NCBI RefSeq assembly: GCF_002251365.1
Contig: NZ_NPJH01000037.1
Location: forward strand, 36,640-100,639
Direction of reading: 5' to 3'
From: Prevotella sp. P3-122
GTDB lineage: Bacteria; Bacteroidota; Bacteroidia; Bacteroidales; Bacteroidaceae
DNA: 64,000 nucleotides
Shown here: positions 26,262-35,166 of the stretch, one piece after another
How positions within the stretch are numbered: position 1 is the stretch's first letter
Layout: every line of letters starts with the position of its first letter
Program-made: the position numbers and the translations under genes
Notes under the pieces: generated by a model
Seen by the model: only the letters and a program-made list of their open reading frames with translations
Database searches by the model: none
What the model was told of the DNA's origin: nothing

Positions 26262-26804
26262 TTACTCCTTCTCCGTTATAATATTGGTAATCTTACTCTT
26301 GGCAATGCTATAGTTCACTCTTGCCGTCACTTCGGTTGTACCCATGATAGAGGCTATCTCCTTGAAAGGCAGCTCGTCGTAGTATCTGAGGCTGAATGCC
26401 ACCTGCTGCTTCTCGGGTAGGGACGATATAATCCTCTGCATGGCCACGGCGTCTGCCTTCGTATAGTCTGTGTACTCGTCGGCGTGAAGACTGAAGTAGT
26501 CCGTTCCCTCCAGGTCTGTCTCCATCTGCCTGGCCTTGTTGCGCGCAATGTGGTCCAATGCCTCATTGGTGGCTATTCGGTATATCCATCCGCCAAGCGA
26601 GCCGTTGCCACGGTACGAGCTGAACGACCTGAACACTTTTACGAATGTGTCCTGCGTGACGTCCCGTGCCTCCTCATGCCCGACAACAAGCCGCCGGATA
26701 TGCCAGTATACTTTCTCCTGGTATTTGTCCATGAGGCTTTTGAAGCCGCGCTGTGGGTCGCGCCCCATTAGAGTTGTTATATATGTGTCGTCGATCTCTT
26801 TCAT
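26262..26804 (-). CDS. RNA polymerase ECF-type sigma-70 family factor
   Basis: Alternative sigma factor of 180 residues. Region 2 is visible in FKSLMDKYQEKVYWHIRRLVVGHEEARDVTQDTFVKVFRS and GGWIYRIATNEALDHI, and region 4 in LPEKQQVAFSLRYYDELPFKEIASIMGTTEVTARVNYSIAKSKI, an HTH that binds the -35 element. It is the first gene of a three-gene operon with an anti-sigma-like and a Spy-like protein, consistent with an envelope-stress response. No clear promoter box was identified in the 188 bases upstream. Confidence 0.9.
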   Translation of the reverse strand: MKEIDDTYITTLMGRDPQRGFKSLMDKYQEKVYWHIRRLVVGHEEARDVTQDTFVKVFRSFSSYRGNGSLGGWIYRIATNEALDHIARNKARQMETDLEGTDYFSLHADEYTDYTKADAVAMQRIISSLPEKQQVAFSLRYYDELPFKEIASIMGTTEVTARVNYSIAKSKITNIITEKE

Positions 26805-26992
26805 TGCTGGTTCTTTTTCATCGGCACACTCGTGAAGCGTTTCAAAGCCTGCGATTATTGCCGTTTCCTATAATATATGACGCAAAAGAGGCTAAAACGT
26901 TAAAAACTCAGATGAAATAAAATGTAGCAATGAAATGTTTATGGAGTTTTGTAGGATATGGATTTGCGGAGAGTTGCCACCTCAAATCCTTA

Positions 26993-28117
26993 TCACCGTC
27001 TGTCGTTTGCGGGATTGAAGTCCCTGATGGTGTAGTATATGCTCTTTGGTTTGTAGTCTGTGTCGAAGGGTAGGGGACTGTTGCCTGCTCCGAGCCATGA
27101 GTCGGCATCAGAGAGGTTCCAGAACGTGACGTTCGTGACCACGTTCCTCCATTTTCGCACAATGCGGAAGATGTTGGCATATTGCCTCTCTTGCATCTCT
27201 GCTATATGCTGTGGCACGCCTCCTGCATTTCCCTGGCTAAACTGCAGTTGGCCTCCCATCTCGTTGGTTGTTCTTATGTCCAGCTCCGTCACCTGCACCT
27301 CGTCTACAATCTCAGAAAATTTACTTATGGCTGCCTCGACGTCTTCTGCCGATGGCCACCAGGCGTTGTAGTGTCCCTGCATGCCTATGCCGTCGATGGG
27401 TACTCCGTCATCCTTCATCTTCTTCACCATATTATATATATGGTCACGCTTTGACGGAACAGCAGCATTGTAGTCGTTGTAGAATAGCTTGGCATCAGGG
27501 TCAGCCTCATGAGCAAACTCGAATACTTTTCTAACAAGCTCTTCTCCACATAGCTTGAAGAGCCTTGACTGCCTGTATGGGCTTGGTTCGCCATTGTCAT
27601 CAGGCAGCCTGTCCCCGTCTCCGTCGGCAATGGCCTCGTTAAGCACGTCCCAGGCGTAGACAACATCCTTGTATCTTCCTACCACGGTGTGGATATGGTT
27701 GCGCAGTCTTTGGTAGAACACCTCTTTTGTCACCTCGTTGCCCAAGGAGCCTGTAAACATCCAGTTGGAAAACTGCTCGTGCCAGCACAGGCAGTGGCCT
27801 CTCATCTTCACGCCGTTTCTCCGGCACCAGTTGGCTATGCTGTCTGCATCGTCCCATCTCCAGACGTTCTCCTTCGGGTGTATAACTCCTGGCTTCATGG
27901 CATTCTCCGCCGTAACGCTGTTGAAGTTCCTCCTCACTATGTCCATCTGCTCTGCGGACCTCACGTTGCGTGCACTTAGCGAGACACCAATACTGAAATA
28001 GTCCTTGTATGCGTCCTTGTAACCATATGTGGTGTCTGCAACAGCCGTCTCCGTCTGTTGTGCCGTGGCTGATAGAGCAGCCAGAACAAGCGATAATATG
28101 ATAATAGAAGATTTCAT
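26993..28117 (-). CDS. Endo-1,4-beta-xylanase, glycoside hydrolase family 10
   Basis: Secreted or periplasmic enzyme that cleaves the xylan backbone. The start at 28117 gives a 374-residue protein with signal peptide MKSSIIILSLVLAALSATAQ. The GH10 domain spans most of the rest: SVTAENAMKPG substrate-binding, GHCLCWHEQFSNWMF, the acid/base Glu in WDVLNEAIADG, and the nucleophile Glu in QVTELDIRT, with NLSDADSWL near the end. No carbohydrate-binding module or dockerin is present, and no SusC/SusD pair or other polysaccharide-utilisation genes lie adjacent, so it appears isolated. Confidence 0.95.
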   Translation of the reverse strand: MKSSIIILSLVLAALSATAQQTETAVADTTYGYKDAYKDYFSIGVSLSARNVRSAEQMDIVRRNFNSVTAENAMKPGVIHPKENVWRWDDADSIANWCRRNGVKMRGHCLCWHEQFSNWMFTGSLGNEVTKEVFYQRLRNHIHTVVGRYKDVVYAWDVLNEAIADGDGDRLPDDNGEPSPYRQSRLFKLCGEELVRKVFEFAHEADPDAKLFYNDYNAAVPSKRDHIYNMVKKMKDDGVPIDGIGMQGHYNAWWPSAEDVEAAISKFSEIVDEVQVTELDIRTTNEMGGQLQFSQGNAGGVPQHIAEMQERQYANIFRIVRKWRNVVTNVTFWNLSDADSWLGAGNSPLPFDTDYKPKSIYYTIRDFNPANDRR

Positions 28118-28187
28118 TCTCTGAATTCCTTGAATTGCCGAATAGTATAACAATCTACCTCTCCCACACATAGTGAAGGACCTGTCG

Positions 28188-28991
28188 TCAGGGTCGCCCC
28201 GCAGCGTCCTTCACTACGAGTCCGGCAATGGTCATGCCGAATATTGCCGTGATATGCATCAGCGAGCCGTTGATTTGCGCCTTGCTTGAGCACCACTCAT
28301 GATTGAGCAGGGCTGCGTCGCCAGGTCCGTTCTTTGCCTTCGGACACATGCACTTCTCTGTTCCGCACGATGCGTTATGCCCCTTGTTCTCCAGCAGCTC
28401 GTCGCTGTATACGCATAGGAATTTCCTTGCGGGTTTACGTTTCAGCCGCTTGAATCTCTGGCGCAGGGCACGGGCCAGAGGGCATCCCTCAACCTTCCAG
28501 AACTCTGCAACCTTTATCCTTGTTGGGTCCATCTTCAGCGCTGCTCCCATTGATGAGAAGAATACCGCCTTGGTATTGCATGCCATTTCAATAAGCAACC
28601 GCTTGTCCTTCAGCGAGTCTATGGCATCGATGATATAGTCGTAGCTGTCGAGGCAGAAGCTGTCGGCAGTCTCTTCCGAGAATATCTGCTGCCGTGCATC
28701 TATCTCTGCCATGGGGTTTATGGTAAGTAGCCTCTCCTTGAGAGCCTCCACCTTAACCTGCCCTACGGTCTTCACCGTGGCCATGAGCTGACGGTTGATG
28801 TTAGTTATGCATACCCTGTCGCTGTCGACTACCGTCAGGTGGCTGATACCTGAGCGTACAAGGCTCTCAGCGCACCAAGAGCCTACGCCTCCCACGCCGA
28901 ATATTATCACCTTGATGCTGTTCAGTCTCTCCATGGCATCGCTTCCCAACAGCAGTTGGGCGCGGTTGAATATACCTCTTTCTATCCCCAT
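28188..28991 (-). CDS. tcdA: tRNA threonylcarbamoyladenosine dehydratase
   Basis: Converts t6A37 of tRNA to its cyclic form using ATP. The 267-residue protein is of the ThiF/MoeB/HesA fold: MERLNSIKVIIFGVGGVGSWCAESLVRSG, the nucleotide loop at about residues 30-40, the adenylation DYIIDAIDSLKDKRLLIEMAC, and C-terminal cysteines (CGTEKCMCPK) seen in the TcdA subfamily. The opening RAQLLLGSDAMERLN is typical of the family. A TAACTTTG box lies on this strand at 29022-29015. The Sua5-type enzyme for the preceding step is elsewhere in the window (15.2 kb). Confidence 0.93.
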   Translation of the reverse strand: MGIERGIFNRAQLLLGSDAMERLNSIKVIIFGVGGVGSWCAESLVRSGISHLTVVDSDRVCITNINRQLMATVKTVGQVKVEALKERLLTINPMAEIDARQQIFSEETADSFCLDSYDYIIDAIDSLKDKRLLIEMACNTKAVFFSSMGAALKMDPTRIKVAEFWKVEGCPLARALRQRFKRLKRKPARKFLCVYSDELLENKGHNASCGTEKCMCPKAKNGPGDAALLNHEWCSSKAQINGSLMHITAIFGMTIAGLVVKDAAGRP

Positions 28992-29057
28992 CCTCTTTTC
29001 CTTGTTTTTGCCTGCAAAGTTACATATTTTTTCTCATAATGCTATTATTGCCTCAGG

Positions 29058-30206
29058 CTATTTCCTCAGAAACCTCTGCCTCAGGTGTTTCCTTACAGGC
29101 TCATCGTAGAGCATCATCGCCGCATAAGCCGTGAGGACGCTTACTGCCACTATGGCTGCCGAGAGGAAGAGTTTCACAGATAGCGGCGCGTCGCCATTGT
29201 TGTCTATCCACGTGAAGAACAGGTATACGAAGGGGTAGTGTACCAGATAGAGGCTGTAGGATATGCGACCCATAAAACGGCATACGCCGATGGTGGTCTT
29301 ACCTTTGGGATTGGTGCCTGCGCCTATGCATACCACGATGGGAAAAATAAGCAGGGTGCAGATCAGGCTGAAGGCTCCGTCAAGGTGGGGCAGGGCATAG
29401 CCTCCGACATTCTCCGTGCATATTATCGCCACGATTATGATGGAGCATATCCAGAAGGCACCACGCGCCCTCACTACTAAGCCCAAACGGCTGAGAAGCA
29501 GACCGGCAAAGAATGAATAGCCCACGCGCGCCATACCTATATATATATGTTCCGTGTTCCATGTGAAGCCACCGTTGAGTGCCCATGGATAGTCGTGCTC
29601 CTCAAGCATCCCGAACATGTTTAGGCTCAGGGCGCAGTCGGCAAGTATCACAGCAAAGACTGCCACAAGTACGGCGAGCCACTTCTTTCCCAAACGGTAG
29701 ACAAACAGACCATAGAGAAGGTTGGCGATATACTCGTAGATGAGCGACCACTGAGGAATGTTCAGGGAGAACAGCTCGTCGTTGCCTCGTATGTTGTATT
29801 CCGGTGTCTGGGGAATCATAAAGAAGCCCAGCACAACATACAACAGCAGCGTCGCAAGGCTGGTCTCTGCTATGCGTGGATAGTAGTTGCCGCTTTGCAG
29901 GTAGAAGAATGCAGCACCCAGTAGTAGGCCGAATAGCACCATGGGTTGGAGCCTGATAAGACGGCTCTTCACAAAGTCCCATCGTGTCATCTCGCCGCTA
30001 AGCATGCGATGGTCGTATGCGTAGCCAATGACATAACCGGAAAGGACGAAGAAGAAGTCAACAGCAAGGTAGCCGTGATTGAGATGCTTGTACACAGGGT
30101 CATAGGAGAAAGCCTCGCTCAAGTGGAATATTACCACCATCAGGGCTGCTACTCCACGAAGCCCGTCGAGTATCTCATAGCGTGGTTGGGTAGTGTTGGT
30201 GTTCAT
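29058..30206 (-). CDS. Acyltransferase 3 family membrane protein
   Basis: Integral membrane O-acyltransferase of 382 residues that would acetylate or acylate a cell-surface glycan. The start at 30206 (MNTNTTQPRYEILDGLRGVAALM) is chosen because it puts the family motif RYEILDGLRGVAALMVVIFH at the N-terminus. The Arg and His of this motif are the catalytic signature. About ten membrane spans follow, and RISYSLYLVHYPFVYLFF near residue 315-332 is the second conserved block. The substrate is unknown; it could modify O-antigen or capsule. Confidence 0.9.
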   Translation of the reverse strand: MNTNTTQPRYEILDGLRGVAALMVVIFHLSEAFSYDPVYKHLNHGYLAVDFFFVLSGYVIGYAYDHRMLSGEMTRWDFVKSRLIRLQPMVLFGLLLGAAFFYLQSGNYYPRIAETSLATLLLYVVLGFFMIPQTPEYNIRGNDELFSLNIPQWSLIYEYIANLLYGLFVYRLGKKWLAVLVAVFAVILADCALSLNMFGMLEEHDYPWALNGGFTWNTEHIYIGMARVGYSFFAGLLLSRLGLVVRARGAFWICSIIIVAIICTENVGGYALPHLDGAFSLICTLLIFPIVVCIGAGTNPKGKTTIGVCRFMGRISYSLYLVHYPFVYLFFTWIDNNGDAPLSVKLFLSAAIVAVSVLTAYAAMMLYDEPVRKHLRQRFLRK

Positions 30207-30327
30207 AGGATAGGAATGGTGCCCTGGGGGGTAAGGGGGGGTGAGTGAGATTTGCAAATTTAGGAAAAGTCCCTTATAGACACGCATGCTTTATTTATTG
30301 CACGCTATTAGTCTTCTATAGAGAGCT

Positions 30328-30954
30328 TTACTTGTCGCACATCCTGTTCACGGCCTCGATACCCTTGTCTGTGCAGAAACCGCGGAAGAAAAGGAATATT
30401 ACGTTGGTGAAGAGGTAGTCGAACTTAACCGTTGTAAAGTCTGTATTGTATATTGCGTAACGTACACACTCGCGCATCATTTTTGCTACTATCGCGAAGT
30501 CAATCTCCTTACGGAAATAGCCCTGCTCGATGCCAAGGTTGAAGAATGCCTGCGTTAGGTTCTCGTCTACGGTGTCTTTCTCGTCAAGGTAGTTTGTTAC
30601 CTTGGGGTATTTCTTCAACTCCTGATAGAACAGTGGGTTGACGTTGTCGTATGCCTCGGCATGCATGCGATATAGCTCAAAGATAATCTCCATGACATTG
30701 TTGTCTACTTGCTCGGCAAAGGCAGAGATACGGTTGTGCCTGCTCTCTTCTGCTTCCTTGAGAACTTCCAGGAGCAGGTCTTCCTTGTTGTCGTAAAGCT
30801 CGTAGAGAGTACGCTTGGAGATACTCAGCGCGTTGGCGATGTCGTCCATCTTGACTGCGCGGATGCCCTTTGCGAGGAAATGCTGCATGGCAACCTCGCG
30901 TATCTTTGTGCGTAATTCCTTTCTGTATGCGGACGAGAAGTTGGCTTTATCCAT
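30328..30954 (-). CDS. TetR/AcrR family transcriptional regulator
   Basis: DNA-binding repressor of 208 residues. The start at 30954 (MDKANFSSAYRKELRTK) places the HTH AMQHFLAKGIRAVKMDDIANALSISKRTLYELYDNKEDLL at about residues 20-58, the normal position. The ligand-binding domain is helical. A CAAAGATA box (TATCTTTG on this strand) at 30970-30977 lies just upstream, and an opposite TAACTTTG box at 31021-31028 points to the malic enzyme gene, so the two promoters are divergent and closely spaced. Whether it controls that gene is unknown. Confidence 0.9.
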   Translation of the reverse strand: MDKANFSSAYRKELRTKIREVAMQHFLAKGIRAVKMDDIANALSISKRTLYELYDNKEDLLLEVLKEAEESRHNRISAFAEQVDNNVMEIIFELYRMHAEAYDNVNPLFYQELKKYPKVTNYLDEKDTVDENLTQAFFNLGIEQGYFRKEIDFAIVAKMMRECVRYAIYNTDFTTVKFDYLFTNVIFLFFRGFCTDKGIEAVNRMCDK

Positions 30955-31020
30955 ATCTTGTTTTTGCTGCAAAGATACAAAAAAAACATAAAACTCTGTC
31001 ACGTTATCGTGGTTTTTTAT

Positions 31021-31028
31021 TAACTTTG
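31021..31028 (+). promoter_or_regulatory. Downstream promoter box before the malic enzyme gene
   Basis: TAACTTTG fits the Bacteroidota -7 consensus. A TTTG upstream partner is not obvious at 19 bases. The leader to the ATG at 31141 would be about 105 bases. Confidence 0.5.
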
Positions 31029-31140
31029 CGCTTGATAATCAATAGGTGGCTCGATGATGGCATGGTAAGAAAGGTTTGAATACATCCAGCTTACAGCCGC
31101 TTACGTAAGGGAAAAAGAAAACTTAAACAAAATACTTCTT

Positions 31141-33432
31141 ATGGTAAAGATAACTAAAGAGGCGGCGCTGGAATACCACAGCAATGGCCGTCCCGGCAAA
31201 ATAGAGGTTAAGCCTACTAAGCCGTACACAACACAAACAGACCTAAGCCTGGCATATTCACCCGGAGTGGCATATCCATGTCTGGAAATCCAGGAAACCC
31301 CCGACGATGTCTACAAGTATACCGACAAGGGAAACCTTGTAGCTGTGATATCCAATGGCACTGCCGTACTCGGACTGGGCGATATAGGTGCGATGAGTGG
31401 AAAACCCGTTATGGAGGGTAAGGGGTTGCTGTTCAAGATTTATGGTGGTATTGACGTCTTCGATATTGAGGTTGATGAGAAAGACCCGGAGAAATTCTGC
31501 GAGGCTGTAGAGAAGATTGCGCCAACGTTCGGCGGAATAAACCTTGAGGACATAAAAGCTCCTGAATGTTTCTATATTGAGGAGAGGCTCAAGCGTACTC
31601 TCGACATACCCGTCATGCACGATGACCAGCATGGCACAGCCATCATATCGGCTGCCGGACTTAAGAATGCGCTGGAAGTAGCAGGCAAGGATATATCTAA
31701 GGTACGTATCGTTGTCAACGGCGCAGGTGCCGCTGCCATATCGTGTACCAAGCTGTATGTGGCCATAGGTGCCAAGACTGAGAATATCGTGATGCTCGAC
31801 TCAAAGGGCGTAATCACGTCTGACCGCACAAACCTTACACCGCAAAAGGCTCTCTTTGCTACTGACCGCCGTGACATACACACTCTGGAGGAGGCTGTGC
31901 GCGACGCCGATGTCTTCGTAGGACTGTCCAAAGGCAACGTGCTTACTCAGGACATGGTGCGCTCGATGGCTCCCAAGCCAATAGTGTTCGCACTTGCCAA
32001 TCCTGTGCCGGAGATTAGCTACGAGGATGCCATGGCAAGCCGTCCCGACGTGCTTATGTCTACCGGTCGCTCTGACTATCCGAACCAGATTAACAACGTT
32101 ATAGGCTTCCCATACATATTCCGCGGAGCACTCGACGTTCATGCACGCAGCATCAACGAGGAGATGAAGCTCGCTGCCGTACATGCCATTGCCGACTTGG
32201 CCAAGCAACCTGTGCCTGATGTTGTGAACGAGGTCTACCATGTCAACGACCTTTCGTTCGGCCCAAGGTATTTCATTCCGAAACCTGTAGACCCACGACT
32301 TATCACCGAGGTGAGCGCAGCGGTTGCCAAGGCTGCCATGGAGAGTGGGGTAGCGCGCACGCCTATCACGGACTGGGATTCGTATAAGCAGAATCTCCGA
32401 CAGCTGCTCGGACAGGAGACGAAGCTCACACGATATATCCACGCCACTGCCGCTGAGCACCCGCAGAGGGTTGTCTTCGCCGAGGGTGAGCACAACACCA
32501 TGATGAAGGCTGCCGTGCAGGCTAAGATGGAGGGTATCTGCCATCCGGTACTTCTAGGTAATCCAGACCGTCTGCGCCGTATGGCCACACGTCTGAAGCT
32601 CGACCTTACGGGCATTGAGCTTATCGACATGCGTGCAGACCAGGAGCAGGGCAGACGTGCTACATACGCCAAGCATCTGGCTGAGAAGAGGGCACGCGAC
32701 GGATATACGTTCCAGGAGGCGTACGACAAGATGTATGAGCGAAACTACTTCGGTATGATGATGGTGGAGACGGGCGATGCCGATGCTTTCATTACAGGTC
32801 TGTATACCAAGTACTCGAATACCATCAAGGTGGCAAAGGAGGTTATAGGCATACGCGAAGAGAATTCTACCTTCGGCACCATGCACATCATCAACAGTCC
32901 GAAGGGAGTTCTGTATCTTGCCGATACGCTCGTCAATGGTGACCCGAACACCGACGACCTCGTGGACATTGCCAAGCTTGCGTCAAGGACGGTCAAGTTC
33001 TTCAATGAGACTCCAAACATAGCCTTGATTAGCTATTCCAACTTCGGCTCTGATACTGCTCCTGGGTCATTGAAGGTGAAGAATGCCGTCAAGCGTGTAC
33101 AGGACGAAATGCCCGAATTGTGCATTGACGGTGAGATGCAGATAGGCTACGCTCTCAACCGCGAGCTCAGAGACCAGAAATATCCGTTCTCGAAGCTGGT
33201 TGGCAAGGATGTCAACACACTCGTGTTCCCCAATCTTACCAGTGCGCGCTCGGCATACAAGCTCTTGCAGATGCTCTCTAACGACGTGGAGATCATCGGT
33301 CCGATACAGATGGGACTGAACAAGCCTATCCACTTTACCGACTCCGAAAGCTCCGTCCGCGATATTGTAAACATCACGGCCATAGCCACCATCGACGCAT
33401 ACGTGGAGAAAATCAAGCAGGGAAAGAAATAA
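31141..33432 (+). CDS. maeB: NADP-dependent malic enzyme fused to phosphate acetyltransferase-like domain
   Basis: Converts malate to pyruvate and CO2. The 763-residue protein has a malic enzyme domain ([12 protein letters not shown] near residue 37, the catalytic [13 protein letters not shown] block and the Rossmann [15 protein letters not shown]) up to about residue 420, and a C-terminal PTA-like domain ([16 protein letters not shown] at about 443, PTA/PTB fold to the end). In E. coli MaeB the second domain is regulatory and binds acetyl-CoA. The fusion is a common bacterial form. It is flanked by its own leader and by a strong terminator. Confidence 0.96.
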   Translation: MVKITKEAALEYHSNGRPGKIEVKPTKPYTTQTDLSLAYSPGVAYPCLEIQETPDDVYKYTDKGNLVAVISNGTAVLGLGDIGAMSGKPVMEGKGLLFKIYGGIDVFDIEVDEKDPEKFCEAVEKIAPTFGGINLEDIKAPECFYIEERLKRTLDIPVMHDDQHGTAIISAAGLKNALEVAGKDISKVRIVVNGAGAAAISCTKLYVAIGAKTENIVMLDSKGVITSDRTNLTPQKALFATDRRDIHTLEEAVRDADVFVGLSKGNVLTQDMVRSMAPKPIVFALANPVPEISYEDAMASRPDVLMSTGRSDYPNQINNVIGFPYIFRGALDVHARSINEEMKLAAVHAIADLAKQPVPDVVNEVYHVNDLSFGPRYFIPKPVDPRLITEVSAAVAKAAMESGVARTPITDWDSYKQNLRQLLGQETKLTRYIHATAAEHPQRVVFAEGEHNTMMKAAVQAKMEGICHPVLLGNPDRLRRMATRLKLDLTGIELIDMRADQEQGRRATYAKHLAEKRARDGYTFQEAYDKMYERNYFGMMMVETGDADAFITGLYTKYSNTIKVAKEVIGIREENSTFGTMHIINSPKGVLYLADTLVNGDPNTDDLVDIAKLASRTVKFFNETPNIALISYSNFGSDTAPGSLKVKNAVKRVQDEMPELCIDGEMQIGYALNRELRDQKYPFSKLVGKDVNTLVFPNLTSARSAYKLLQMLSNDVEIIGPIQMGLNKPIHFTDSESSVRDIVNITAIATIDAYVEKIKQGKK

Positions 33433-33456
33433 GCAAGCTCCGCATATCTATGACTC

Positions 33457-33510
33457 GCTGTCAGTTAACAGGTTCTATCTAAGCAGAACCTGTTAACTGA
33501 CAGCTTTTTT
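33457..33510 (+). terminator. Strong rho-independent terminator of maeB
   Basis: A perfect 20-bp inverted repeat pairs 33457-33476 with 33485-33504 around an 8-base loop and is followed by TTTTTT at 33505-33510. The GTTAAC centre is symmetrical in both arms. Confidence 0.95.
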
Positions 33511-33545
33511 GTAAACTTTAGTAACAATCTTGCAGAGGGCGTATA

Positions 33546-33575
33546 ATGGGCCAGAGGAATGTCCCTATGACCCAT
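33546..33575. repeat. Palindrome upstream of the MNT-HEPN operon
   Basis: An imperfect 30-bp palindrome with ATGGG and CCCAT ends (10 of 13 arm bases pair) lies about 80 bases before the first start codon of the operon, just upstream of its likely promoter. It may be an operator, but nothing else supports this. Confidence 0.4.
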
Positions 33576-33604
33576 ATAAAAAAGAATTATTTTCCTCAAA
33601 ATCC

Positions 33605-33635
33605 TTTGCCGTTTCAGGAATAATGAGTATATTTA
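33605..33635 (+). promoter_or_regulatory. Probable promoter of the MNT-MNT-HEPN operon
   Basis: TTTG at 33605-33608 and TATATTTA at 33628-33635 (one base from TAnnTTTG) are 19 bases apart, with the first ATG at 33657. Confidence 0.5.
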
Positions 33636-33656
33636 CAGCGGTTAAACTCGATTAAT

Positions 33657-33974
33657 ATGGCAAGCAATGAATATATCATAGACAGCATCAAGAAAGTGGC
33701 AAGGGAGACATTGCCGCCAAAATCTTCATTGTTGCTATTTGGGTCGAGGGCTCGCCATGAGGAACATGCAAACAGCGACTGGGATATTCTTATCCTGTTA
33801 GACAAGCCTCAACTAACATCTGAAGACTATGAATACGCATATCCCTTCAGGGTTTTGGGGTGGGATATGAATGAAGAAATCAATCCGCAAGTGTATTCTA
33901 AAAAAGAATGGGAGGGTTACTCATATACCCCATTCTATATGAATGTTGAACAAGATAAAATGGTGCTGATATGA
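33657..33974 (+). CDS. Minimal nucleotidyltransferase, first MNT antitoxin-type protein
   Basis: A 105-residue nucleotidyltransferase of the MNT class. The motif LFGSRARHEEHANSDWDILILLD holds the GSxAR loop and the two metal-binding Asp residues (SDWDI). In MNT-HEPN modules such proteins inactivate the HEPN partner by adding nucleotides to it; whether this one does is inferred. It ends INPQVYSKKEWEGYSYTPFYMNVEQDKMV, which is closely matched by the next protein, so they are paralogues. Its stop codon overlaps the next start by four bases (ATGA). Confidence 0.88.
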   Translation: MASNEYIIDSIKKVARETLPPKSSLLLFGSRARHEEHANSDWDILILLDKPQLTSEDYEYAYPFRVLGWDMNEEINPQVYSKKEWEGYSYTPFYMNVEQDKMVLI

Positions 33975-34300
33975 GTAAGGGAACAACAGATATATGGCTG
34001 ATTGCAGAGGGTATTGAGGGAATACTTAGCCGAAATGCACAATATAAGCCACGAGCCATTCTTTTTGGCTCTAGGGCAAGAGGCGATGCACGACTTGACT
34101 CAGACTGGGACATCTTAGTTCTTCTTGATAAAGAATGCATCACTCTTGAGGATATGGACAACATCACCTACCCCATCAGAGAACTTGGTTGGAACCTCAA
34201 TGAGATGATAAATCCCATTATGTTCACCGAAAAGGAGTGGAAAGCAAAAAGTTTTACTCCATTTTATAAGAATGTCACAAAGGAAGGAATAACGTTATGA
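33971..34300 (+). CDS. Minimal nucleotidyltransferase, second MNT antitoxin-type protein
   Basis: A 109-residue MNT paralogue of the previous protein, with AILFGSRARGDARLDSDWDILVLLD (GSxAR loop, metal-binding SDWDI) and the same C-terminal INPIMFTEKEWKAKSFTPFYKNVTKEG. The active-site residues of both copies are intact, so neither looks decayed. Start and stop codons overlap those of its neighbours (ATGA at each junction), so the three genes form one translationally coupled operon. Two MNT proteins serving one HEPN is the unusual point. Confidence 0.88.
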   Translation: MSKGTTDIWLIAEGIEGILSRNAQYKPRAILFGSRARGDARLDSDWDILVLLDKECITLEDMDNITYPIRELGWNLNEMINPIMFTEKEWKAKSFTPFYKNVTKEGITL

Positions 34301-34728
34301 GTTTAAGCAATGAGGAAAGAAAAGCCATTGTCGAATTCAGAATTGAAAAGGCATTAAGGGCTTACGAGCAAGCAAAAGGTGTTCTACCTTTAGGATATTG
34401 GGAAACAATAGCCAATAGGTTGTATTATGCTGCATACAATGCAGTGTCTGCATTATTGATTGCAAATGGAGATAATGCTCAAACTCACGCAGGCGTTACC
34501 CACCTATTTGGAATGCGTTTTGTAAATACTGGCATTTGTTCAAAAGATGACGGAAGGCTTTATCACAAACTCTTCACCATGCGCCAAACCGGTGATTATG
34601 ACGATACATACGGCTTGTCGGATATTGATGTTTTGCCATTAGTAGAACCAGCTGGAGAGTTTATCAAAAAGATTGTTGATATGGCAAAGGAGAAACTTCT
34701 GGATTTGCCAGACAGCCATGACGAGTAA
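34297..34728 (+). CDS. HEPN domain protein, predicted toxin partner
   Basis: A 143-residue all-helical HEPN-type protein. It has the family block ANRLYYAAYNAVSALLIANGDNA (about residues 38-60), matching the RxYYAxxxAxxALL signature of PF05168-type HEPN proteins, and a second block LYHKLFTMRQTGDYDDTYGL containing the R-x-x-x-D-Y motif. HEPN proteins of such pairs are often RNases or tRNA-targeting toxins; the classic Rx4-6H catalytic motif is not obvious here, so the activity is inferred. It is the third gene of the coupled operon. Confidence 0.85.
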   Translation: MSLSNEERKAIVEFRIEKALRAYEQAKGVLPLGYWETIANRLYYAAYNAVSALLIANGDNAQTHAGVTHLFGMRFVNTGICSKDDGRLYHKLFTMRQTGDYDDTYGLSDIDVLPLVEPAGEFIKKIVDMAKEKLLDLPDSHDE

Positions 34729-34859
34729 ACAAATGACAAAAGCTATCGGGGGTTGCGACACGATTGGTGAAGGGTGAAGGATAAATGCACTGATTCATTT
34801 TTGGGGGGATAATAAAGCAGATAAAAGGCAAGATTGAATCAATATACTTCCATCTGGCG

Positions 34860-35110
34860 CAAGGTTATTAATTAGGGAGTCCAGTTCTATGTTCCACTTT
34901 CTGATATTACAATATAATTCCAAAGCTTTGATATTTAAAGTGTTACTTATTTGAAATGGACTAATTTTTAATCATAAAATAGCGATGTATAATTGAGGGG
35001 GTATTCGTTGTTTGCATAACATCTGATTCTCATAATGTTAGAAGAAGTACAAGCTTCTTTTTAACTCGAAAATTAGAACACAGAACTGGACACCCTAGTT
35101 AATAACCTTG
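34860..35110. mobile_element. MITE-like element with 35-bp terminal inverted repeats
   Basis: Positions 34860-34894 are an inverted copy of 35076-35110 with 32 of 35 bases identical (arms start CAAGGTTATTAA and contain GTCCAGTTCT). The 181 bases between hold no ORF and are AT-rich. No transposase is inside, so this is a miniature inverted-repeat element or a decayed IS. The whole gap 34729-35166 is otherwise without a gene. Confidence 0.7.
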
Positions 35111-35166
35111 ACTATATAGATAGTTGTATGAGGTCTTTCTATTAATAATCGGTAATCTTGGCTGAA

